Of a stretch of 64,000 bases of DNA, positions 57,067 to 64,000 are shown one piece after another (position 1 is the stretch's first letter; each line of letters opens with the position of its first letter). Below the pieces are notes generated by a model, which saw nothing but the letters and a program-made list of their open reading frames with translations, was not told where the DNA came from and made no database searches. This stretch comes from Neostapfia colusana. Lineage: Eukaryota; Streptophyta; Magnoliopsida; Poales; Poaceae. Location: NCBI GenBank assembly GCA_030760725.1, contig JASWHV010000011.1:10999501-11063500 (forward strand), given 5' to 3'. The translations under genes were made by a program, and so were the position numbers.

Positions 57067-57473
57067 GGGCTCGCCCCTCAAGGGCTGCGGCCAAGGGGTC
57101 TGTCCCCTAATTTGGTGCGACCAATTTGGGGGAAAATTCCCCCCAAATGTTGAGGGAATTCCCCGTAGGGGAATTTTGGAGAATTTGGGGAAAATCAGAA
57201 AAAATTGGGAAGAATTTGGGAATTTTTGGGAAGGGGGGAATTTGGGGGGAAAATTGGGGTGGCTCAATTTGGCTATTTTATCTTCATTACTCTCCATTTC
57301 TATGGTCCTTTCTCTATTTCTATATTCTATTTTTCCGTTTTTATATTCCCTTCTCTATTTCTATGGTTATTTCTCTATTTCTATGGTTCTTTCTCCATTT
57401 CTACTTCTTTTTAAATGCTTCTCTACATGAAAAATGTATGCAATGCATGGTAGTGAAATTTGAGGGTGTTACA

Positions 57474-57625
57474 GTGGCATAGGTCTCTACCGCGGGAGGT
57501 GCTTCAAGTGTGGCAAGCGCGGCCATATGGCAAGGAATTGCCGCTCGGAGAGGAAGGAAGAAGTATTGCTCGCTAACATCGACGAATCACCGGTGCTTTG
57601 TGATGAATGTCACACCATGTCGTAG
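57474..57625 (+). pseudogene. Gag of element E, zinc-knuckle end
   Basis: Downstream of element D the E gag resumes with YRGRCFKCGKRGHMARNC, a CCHC zinc knuckle, then about 25 codons to a TAG at 57623-57625. A polypurine tract (TATTTGGAGGGAAAT, 57644-57658) and the LTR follow at once. There is no room for protease, integrase or reverse transcriptase, so E is gag-only. Confidence 0.88.
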
Positions 57626-57658
57626 TTTAATAATCTACGTCAATATTTGGAGGGAAAT

Positions 57659-58161
57659 TATTAGAAATAATCTTGACGTGTGAATCAGTTTATTAGCATG
57701 TTGTGTGGGTTTATTAGCGGGTGGTTAGCACAATCAGATATCTAGGCAGGCTGTTAGATGCATGTGTCAGTACTAGATGCACTGCCGAGTAGGTGGAGGT
57801 TGTTAGCTGCATGGCTCTAAGTTGTTTGCCAGCTGATGCGCGTGAGTTTCGTACGCATACGTCGTGCACTGCATGCAAGCGAAGAGCGGGCAGGCGACGC
57901 TGAGTCTTGTTTAGATGGAGCAACGGACGTTGCTGCATGTTTGTGCGGGTCGTATACGGCAGCGTGGAGTGTGTTGAGGTGCATGTATGCCAGCAGCCGG
58001 GTCGTACGGATCGTGAGAAGGTAGCCGGAAGAAGTCCATGGCTCAGGCCTATAAAACACACATGTACTACCTGTTTGGAATGAGCTGAGTGGAATACAGA
58101 GAAGAAAAACATAGTTTCTTCGTGTTCTTGTGTGATTGTTCGTCAATCCTCAGTTCCAACA
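57659..58161 (+). mobile_element. 3' LTR of element E
   Basis: 503 bp, closely similar to 45632-46137, with a few substitutions and short indels. Confidence 0.9.
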
Positions 58162-59915
58162 CTAGCTCCCCATGGGCTCTATTTTTCCATTCCCGTGCTT
58201 AGTGAGGAGATCGGTTGCGTTCTTTCTCCGCCCCGGCTGTGTGACCCTCGTCGACCTCGATGGAAAATAGGCCATCCCTGGAGAGCCTGTAGTCGTTTTT
58301 CATGCTCCTAAAGCTTCCCCATATCGTGGCACGTCCATGTAATGTGTTCCTGAATCCTGATCCTTTTGTACGATCAATCACACCGTATTTAGAGTTCTTA
58401 TCGCTGCCGTTCACCGGGACGAGCCGCTTCCATGTCGAGTCATCCTTTGTGGCCATCCTTGTCAACTTTCTAGTCTGTGCTGAGTTTGAGCAACCCACTT
58501 TGACGCTCCCGACACATTTACCTCCCCTCATGCACAATGTCGCGCCCATGATGGGGCCGAAGTGTTGCCGCTGTCTAGACTCTGGACTTGTCGCCGATCA
58601 CCATCTGCTAAGCGCCGTCGACCCCGCACCCCCCAAACGGTCTGTCCACCATGCGAGAGAGCCTCAGATGCCTTATGTTAGCCATTTCTTCACCGGAAAT
58701 TCCTCTCCGGCGAGGGCGCCGCCGTGCTCCAGCAGCCCCATCCACCATGGATGGCGAGCTCGCTCCGACCTGGTGCGGCAAGGCCAAGATCCGGTGCGTT
58801 CCGGGCCGTGTGGCCTAGATCTGGTTGACCAACGTTTTGGCAATTTATGGAAATTGTTTTAATTGACAGAAAATTTCTTGGCAACTTCCAAAATGCTTAA
58901 TAAATAGGATACTGCTCAGTAAAATGTAAAATATGTTTTTAGCGCCCTTGCACTCATATCTAACCAAATAAAATGCTCAAGTCCTTTGAACGCCCTTCTG
59001 TTCAGATTTAAAATTAATGATTATAAATCAATGTTTAAATTATAATAATCTTTCAATTAATTTAAAAATCCTGGACCTTTTCATACATGCTTGCACCCAG
59101 TTACAAACTTACACAAAACATTTCACTGTCAGAGCATGCACCTTTAATTTATGAAGCATATATTTAACTTTACTTTCTTGTTGTTTTCATATAAATTGAT
59201 GCAGACAGTAATAAATCCTCAAACTTCATCATAATTAATCTTAATTAAGCCTTAGACCAATTAGATCCTCATGGACCAGAAGCATTGCCGAAATTATGTA
59301 ACTAAATTTTCTGGAACAAACATAATTTATCTAATATACATTCACTCTTTAATTAATGAAATAAAAACGCAATTAATTGTGTCATAGTAAATCGTTGCAT
59401 TCATTTTACATCATACTAACTTACCTCGCCTTATCATCACGTGTACCACTGTGAACGAGGAGCACTAGATTACGAGGTCACATTGATCAAGTCCAGAAGG
59501 ACGATGTCCCAGGTGCGCAAATGCTAGTCTCCGCATGTCTAACCAAAGCAAGCTCCAGTGCATTTTGACCTGTGTTTGTTAATATTCTATGTTTTCATAA
59601 TCATATGTTTCTCATATTTGTGCATTAGGTTATAGGCATCGCTTGACAACCCAGTCACATTATTTATACCCTCCTTAATTGTCATTGAGTCCTATTGGTA
59701 GGACAAAAATAGAAGTCAAATGGTAAGTCCCACTCGTGACCTATCGGGACAGGGATCATGTCGGTTGATCATTTTCTCAGGAGGAGTAGGACCCGAATTA
59801 GCTACACCGGTTTTCAGTGTGAAAGTTACCCACATAGGCTTGTGGTGAGCTCGTATATGTTGCGTGTGTCAAGTTTCTGCTCCGGGATGTAAACCAGTTC
59901 AAATTGTTCTGACTC
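58162..59915. other. Unassigned DNA between elements E and G
   Basis: The first 700 bp are moderately GC-rich. A minus-strand frame of 116 codons (58199-58549) contains DDSTWKRLVPVNGSD and SMKNDYRLSRDGLFSIEVD. The latter faintly resembles the end of a MATH domain, too weak to call. From 58880 to 59640 the DNA is AT-rich with no gene seen. No LTR of element G was found here. Confidence 0.35.
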
Positions 59916-61082
59916 TCAGATATGACTAAACATCTTATTCAGTGCGTCCGTTTGATCAGTAAATGTCACATGAAATGAACGGGAATGAATTGTTGAAATA
60001 TCATTATTGTTCCTCCTCATCTCCGTGATGCACCAAACCTTTTCCTCCTGCAGTTGGACCCTGACCTCGCTTTCCAGTAAAGATACTGAAAACACCGGTG
60101 TGACAACTGACGATTTCATCACGAGAAGAGAAGCTTCTTCCTCTTCCTTGACATGATGAGCTTGCTTCTTCTTAGGCTTCACCCTACAGTCACGCGCCCA
60201 GTGACCCAACTTCACACATCTTCGGCACTCATCACCACTTGGCCGGTTTGGTTTTCCTGGCACTTTGCTTGATGATGATCCCCGATCTCCACCATGGTGT
60301 CAGCCACGTCCACGTCTTCCTCCTCCACGCTGACCCAAACCCGGAGTACCTCCCCCACCAGACCGGAAGTCGCTTTCTCTCTTCTTGCATCGAGCATACC
60401 ACTCTTCCTCGGTCAGGTACAGTTTTCCATCATGCTGCAACGTTGGAGGTGGTGCATCAAACGAGTCCTCTGCTGCCATCAGTCTTCCCGTTGCATCTGC
60501 CAGCGTGAGGGTGGAGACATCAAGTAGTGTCTCGATGGCCAACACGATCTGCCGAAAACGCTGTGGCACGCTGCGGAACAGCTTCTGGACCATCATCGTC
60601 TCATCCACTGCTTCGCCAAGTGTGGCCAGAGTCGCCGCCATGCCGCTCAATCTCAGCGAGAATTCTTCCACAGTTTCTCCTTCTTTGAACGCCGCAGCCT
60701 CGAACTGCCGACGCAGGTGTTGTGCACTGGCCTTCTTCACACGATCGTCTCCAACTCGCATGGTCTTGATGGTGTCCCAGGATTCTTTCACCGTCTCCTT
60801 CTCGGCAATCATCGACACCATTTCCGGCGGCACCGCACTGCACAATGCGTCCAGTGCCAGCATGTCGTCCTGCGGATCAGCTCCTCCTTTCTCCACAGCC
60901 AACCACAGCGCCCGCGCCTTCAACTTCACTTTCATGAGCAGCGCCCATTCGGTGTAGTTTGTCTTCGTGAGAACCGGGTAACTGCTTCCACCGGAGACCT
61001 CCTGGACAACACGTTGAACCATCATACCTCCGGCGCCACCATCCTTCGAGATGCTTCCCCCGTCGTTCTTGCCTCCTGCCAT
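59916..61082 (-). pseudogene. Copia-type gag of element G
   Basis: The minus-strand ATG at 61082 begins MAGGKNDGGSISKDG. The gag domain shows YPVLTKTNYTEWALLMKV, KTMRVGDDRVKKASAQHL and EGETVEEFSLRL, parallel to gag E. It ends in the zinc knuckle CRRCVKLGHWARDC and an acidic tail. One in-frame TGA (60300-60302) lies between a glycine/arginine-rich linker and the knuckle. The frame ends at 59916-59918 with no protease or integrase after it. G is therefore another gag-only element or a 3'-truncated copia element. Confidence 0.85.
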
Positions 61083-61154
61083 GAGTGCGAATTCCAGCGC
61101 GCGATCTCAATTCCAGCGGCGAAAACGTGCCACGATCGAGCTTCCCTTCATGCC

Positions 61155-61170
61155 CGGCTCTGATGCCACT
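61155..61170 (-). other. Primer-binding site of element G
   Basis: Minus strand AGTGGCATCAGAGCCGGGC, one base from the LTR end. It differs from the initiator-methionine consensus by GCATCAG instead of GTATCAG. Confidence 0.7.
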
Positions 61171-61548
61171 TGTTGGAATCGGCACACGGACGAACCACGA
61201 TCAATCCTTCAACGACGTCGTGGTGTGCTCACGAACACGGGAAAGTTTTCGCTCGTTCTCACGTTGGGATCGCAGGGAACAGACACGAGGAGATGTTCTG
61301 GAGCTTCAACCAAACTAGCAAGCTTCCAGGAACTCTTGCATGCATCTAGACAGAAAAATACGAACTATCACGCTATTCCCGCGGCCACCCGCGCACACAC
61401 GCACTGTACACGACGCACACACCCGCGAACATGCACCGGACGACCCTAGCGTAACTGAACGCCTCGGCCATGCAGCGACCCATGCAGAACGTCAAAACAA
61501 ACATGCAAACACCCATGCACCCACACAAGTATTATCACAACACCGACA
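61171..61548 (-). mobile_element. 5' LTR of element G (right boundary approximate)
   Basis: In + coordinates it starts TGTTGGAATCGG, so the minus-strand LTR ends CCGATTCCAACA, close to the TTCCAACA end of LTR E. The right end is placed at CACCGACA (61548), where phytocyanin coding sequence begins. No second LTR was found in the window. Confidence 0.5.
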
Positions 61549-61605
61549 ACTACTCTGCCTGGGCCAACCGCGAGACCTTCTACCTCGGCGTCGGCGACTA
61601 TCTCA
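61549..61605 (+). pseudogene. Phytocyanin/early-nodulin-like gene, exon 1 (3' part only)
   Basis: The frame reads NYSAWANRETFYLGVGDYL, matching the WAxxxxFxVGDxLxF core of plant phytocyanins (small extracellular, often GPI-anchored, blue-copper-like proteins). It ends at a GTATGT splice donor (61606), and the split codon A|TA joins exon 2 to give GDYLIFKTNGNSSVVV. The signal peptide and N-terminal half of the domain are missing to the left, where element G lies. It is therefore a truncated gene. Confidence 0.72.
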
Positions 61606-62399
61606 GTATGTTGATTTCTCTCTCTCTCTCTCTCTCTCTATTCAAGTTAATTTTCTTGCCAGTCTGGTTTGTACATTCTGCATTTCTTTTCTGGCGAAAA
61701 AGAGACAGTCAGATTAGGTACAATCTGGCGACCCTTGTAGTAGGTGAAATAGAATGACAATGATACTGTTATTATTAGTCTCCAGCAACTGGACCATCTC
61801 AGTATCTCACATAGCCTGTGCTTCCTCAGGCTCCTCCATTTGGCTCTTTAGACTGAAAGATGATTGCAAAAATTGGATCATTTTACTCTGGGTTATCCAA
61901 TAGCAGATCCAGATCTGTGCAGCAACCTGGCGAAATAAAAAAAAAAGAAAATAACGCCATGTTAGGGAAAGGAACAAAAGCACATGCTATTCCATTCTTT
62001 TCCTAGGAGCTGCATCACCACAAAGTCAACACTCCGATCGAAAACAGCTTACAAATTCACATTTTCCTATATACAGAGATAATTACTAGCGTACACTTAG
62101 CCATTCAATTTTAAAATTATAAGAAAAATAACTGTGATAATTCCAATACAGCGTCGGATCTGTCTTCCTTTTATATTGTTTTTAGAAAATGCAATTACAT
62201 TTGAGTCTATGGTTTTGCAAACAGCTGATACGCATCTGATAAATCTGTCCTTTTACATTGCTTTGCGGCTTCTAACGAATTTGATGAATCTGAATATTAG
62301 AGGATTTGTATCTGTCATAATATAAAGCATACATTTGTGCATAATGAACTGAACCAATGCTGACAGCTTTTGTCATTTCTTTTATTTCACCGTGACCAG
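61606..62399 (+). other. Intron of the phytocyanin gene fragment
   Basis: GTATGT at the donor and TGACCAG at the acceptor. About 794 bp, AT-rich, with a CT microsatellite at 61617-61639. This intron position, within the VGDxLxF motif, is usual for the family. Confidence 0.7.
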
Positions 62400-62820
62400 T
62401 ATTCAAGACGAACGGGAACTCGTCGGTGGTAGTACACACCACCAACACCACCTCGTACTCGCTCTGCGACGCCAGCGAAGACGACTCGTCCAACACTTTC
62501 ATCTACAGTGGAGGCGGCGGCGGCGGGACCGAGGAGGGGAAGGTGGCCGTCGCGCTTGTCGTCGAGGGAAGCAATTACTTCTTCTCCGAGGCCGACGATG
62601 GCGCGCAGTGCCACAAGGGGATGCGGTTCGGGATCAAGGTCACGCACGGCCAGGGTCTGCCGCCGTCACTGAAGAACCCGCCGCCGGCACCCAATGGGCG
62701 CGTCCTTGCGCCGCCGCCAGACGGTACGGCGTTCTCTGGCACCGGGACGGTCGAGCCTAAGATCGGCGCCGGTGACAATGGCGGCGAGGGCAGCGGCAGC
62801 GCGCCCAGGGCTGCTGCTGG
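62400..62820 (+). pseudogene. Phytocyanin/early-nodulin-like gene, exon 2
   Basis: After the acceptor the frame gives IFKTNGNSSVVVHT, YSLCDASEDDSSNTFIYSGG, then VALVVEGSNYFFSEADDG and QCHKGMRFGIKVTHG. This is the second half of a phytocyanin domain with its conserved cysteine pair. The usual copper-ligand histidine before the second cysteine is not present (ADDGAQC), as in early-nodulin-like members that do not bind copper. A proline- and glycine-rich linker follows. The expected hydrophobic GPI-anchor tail is replaced after APRAAAG by an inverted-repeat element, which adds about 18 unrelated residues and a stop at 62876-62878. Confidence 0.78.
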
Positions 62821-63209
62821 TCGGATCTATTTGGCACGAGTTAAACTTGTTAAAAAAGCAATTTGTTTGAAAAGTTAGTGAACAACAGATTAAACTTATA
62901 TTTTACTTTTAGTTTATTCTGAGAAACAGCTGAACTAATAAGCTGCTGTAGAAGCTGACTGTTTGGTACACTCACAACTTATTTTTATAAAAAAAACTAG
63001 TTTAAAAGTTGTGCCAAACAGTCTTGGGTAGGTCTCGGAGAAGGAAATTCTCTGCATCGGTGTTCTAGCCCCTTGTACATCACCGTAAAAGACCAAGAAA
63101 AAAGGACTTGCAAAAAATTTTTTTCACCTCACAATACCACAGTTTTTATTGTGGATATCTTAGTAAATATTGTGAAGAGCAAGTAACCTCCATCAAAAGA
63201 GTGATTAGA
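62653..63209 (+). repeat. 557-bp tandem duplication, copy 1
   Basis: It starts GGGTCTGCCGCCGTCACTG within exon 2 and covers the exon's 3' part, the inverted-repeat element and AT-rich 3' sequence up to AGTGATTAGA. It matches copy 2 base for base wherever I compared. Confidence 0.93.
62830..63018. mobile_element. Small inverted-repeat element (MITE-like), copy 1
   Basis: Imperfect ends TTTGGCACGAGTTAAAC and GTTTAAAAGTTGTGCCAAA enclose 189 bp of AT-rich sequence. A 10-bp perfect inverted repeat, GACTGTTTGG and CCAAACAGTC (62956-63023), overlaps its right part. No clear target duplication. It interrupts the phytocyanin C-terminus. Copy 2 is at 63387-63575. Confidence 0.55.
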
Positions 63210-63766
63210 GGGTCTGCCGCCGTCACTGAAGAACCCGCCGCCGGCACCCAATGGGCGCGTCCTTGCGCCGCCGCCAGACGGTACGGCGTTCTCTGGCACC
63301 GGGACGGTCGAGCCTAAGATCGGCGCCGGTGACAATGGCGGCGAGGGCAGCGGCAGCGCGCCCAGGGCTGCTGCTGGTCGGATCTATTTGGCACGAGTTA
63401 AACTTGTTAAAAAAGCAATTTGTTTGAAAAGTTAGTGAACAACAGATTAAACTTATATTTTACTTTTAGTTTATTCTGAGAAACAGCTGAACTAATAAGC
63501 TGCTGTAGAAGCTGACTGTTTGGTACACTCACAACTTATTTTTATAAAAAAAACTAGTTTAAAAGTTGTGCCAAACAGTCTTGGGTAGGTCTCGGAGAAG
63601 GAAATTCTCTGCATCGGTGTTCTAGCCCCTTGTACATCACCGTAAAAGACCAAGAAAAAAGGACTTGCAAAAAATTTTTTTCACCTCACAATACCACAGT
63701 TTTTATTGTGGATATCTTAGTAAATATTGTGAAGAGCAAGTAACCTCCATCAAAAGAGTGATTAGA
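63210..63766 (+). repeat. 557-bp tandem duplication, copy 2
   Basis: Offset exactly 557 bp from copy 1. The open frame at 63108-63317 is simply the duplicated piece of exon 2 joined to sequence from the end of copy 1. Confidence 0.93.
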
Positions 63767-64000
63767 GGGGAAAGCCTTCATTTTCACAAAGTGAGATTTG
63801 TACACATGAACATGAGAGGTTGAGCTCACCCCTAGAACTTGACAAGTCTTGGGAAGGTTCAGTCCAAGTTTCATGTAAATTCAACACTTTTTGAGGCACT
63901 TTTGAAGGTATTTGAAAAAGAGGCCAATTTGAATGTAAATTCAAATTGTAGCAACTTTCATCACTCAAATTCAAAAGTTAGCTTCATATTCAAACTCAGC
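63767..64000. other. AT-rich sequence at the window end
   Basis: No gene seen. Phrases such as AATTTGAATGTAAATTCAAATT resemble gypsy LTR or leader sequence, like the A LTR near 8660-8700, but the window ends too soon to assign it. Confidence 0.3.

Larger units (their letters stand above)
47003..57473 (-). mobile_element. Gypsy element D, Tekay-like, on the minus strand, nested in element E gag
   Basis: A 10,471-bp element with LTRs 47003-49862 (2860 bp) and 54544-57473 (2930 bp). The minus-strand order is 5' LTR, primer-binding site, extra ORF, leader, remnant of protease, reverse transcriptase, RNase H, integrase, polypurine tract, 3' LTR. Gag is missing. The 5-bp flanks GGGCG and GTGGC do not form a clean duplication. 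The pol genes are more decayed than in B and C. Confidence 0.9.
54544..57473 (-). mobile_element. 5' LTR of element D
   Basis: 2930 bp, in + coordinates from TGTGACACCCGG to GGGTGTTACA. A TATA box (minus strand CCTTATAAATATAACC, 56713-56722) is followed upstream by the AAGAGTCCTA array (56730-57066). Confidence 0.92.
45632..58161 (+). mobile_element. Gag-only copia-type element E (TR-GAG-like), split by gypsy D
   Basis: LTRs of 506 bp (45632-46137) and 503 bp (57659-58161) begin TATTAGAAATAATC and end AGTTCCAACA. The 5-bp flanks are CTAGA and CTAGC, a target duplication with one mismatch. Without the nested element the internal region is only about 1.05 kb and encodes gag alone, with no protease, integrase or reverse transcriptase. 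This matches the described class of terminal-repeat retrotransposons with a GAG domain, which depend on enzymes from other copia elements. Confidence 0.88.

Noticed and set aside
58302..58862. 186-codon + strand frame as a host gene
   Set aside because: No recognisable motif, and no supporting start or splice signals. The opposite strand frame is just as plausible and also weak.
59660..59680. TATA-like sequence (minus strand TATAAATAATG) as a promoter
   Set aside because: It lies downstream of the element G gag on the same strand with no gene after it; likely chance in AT-rich DNA.

Overview
The window is a nested stack of LTR retrotransposons from a large plant genome, most likely a grass. 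The reasons are long-LTR chromodomain Ty3/gypsy (Tekay/Del-type) elements, Sirevirus-type Ty1/copia elements with repeated polypurine tracts, a Stowaway-type MITE with TA target duplications, and a GC-rich phytocyanin gene fragment. Nothing bacterial or plasmid-like is present. No intact host gene was found. The species cannot be named from the sequence alone.

Layout. (1) 1-2932: 3' part of a + strand Sirevirus (F1), with the end of RNase H, a long 3' UTR and an LTR at 1231-2932. It appears to sit in the leader of (2) a + strand Tekay-like gypsy element A: leader 2933-3775, decayed gag-pol with chromodomain 3776-8274, and a 3' LTR from 8307 to about 16092. That LTR is split by (3) a solo LTR S (10691-14244) flanked by a perfect GTGTA duplication. 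(4) 16093-17825: unresolved retroelement debris. (5) 17826-19328: minus-strand Sirevirus F3 (gag start, PBS, LTR). (6) 19331 to about 44208: 3' part of a + strand Sirevirus F2, carrying two complete minus-strand Tekay-like elements: B (20452-31178, GTGTG duplication, two 2914-bp LTRs) and C (32770-43645, AAAAG duplication). (7) 44209-45631: low-copy DNA with a diverged duplication and a 100-bp MITE. (8) 45632-58161: copia-type element E with only a gag gene, whose gag is split by minus-strand gypsy element D (47003-57473). (9) 58162-59915: unassigned DNA. (10) 59916 to about 61548: minus-strand copia gag fragment G (PBS and LTR) that cuts into exon 1 of (11) a phytocyanin/early-nodulin-like gene (61549-62820). 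Its 3' end is replaced by an inverted-repeat element. (12) 62653-63766: a 557-bp tandem duplication, identical wherever compared.

All the element genes are broken by stops and frameshifts, so none looks autonomous. B is the least damaged. The non-coding regions carry most of the interest. Every gypsy LTR here has a small hairpin, with covarying arms, about 340-390 bp from its 3' end. B and C carry arrays of CACGTG G-boxes just upstream of the TATA box. D instead carries an amplified AAGAGTCCTA repeat at the same place, and B and C hold that motif in one or two copies. D also has an extra sense-oriented ORF between the primer-binding site and the position of gag, and it has lost gag itself. 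These are the best candidates for something undescribed.
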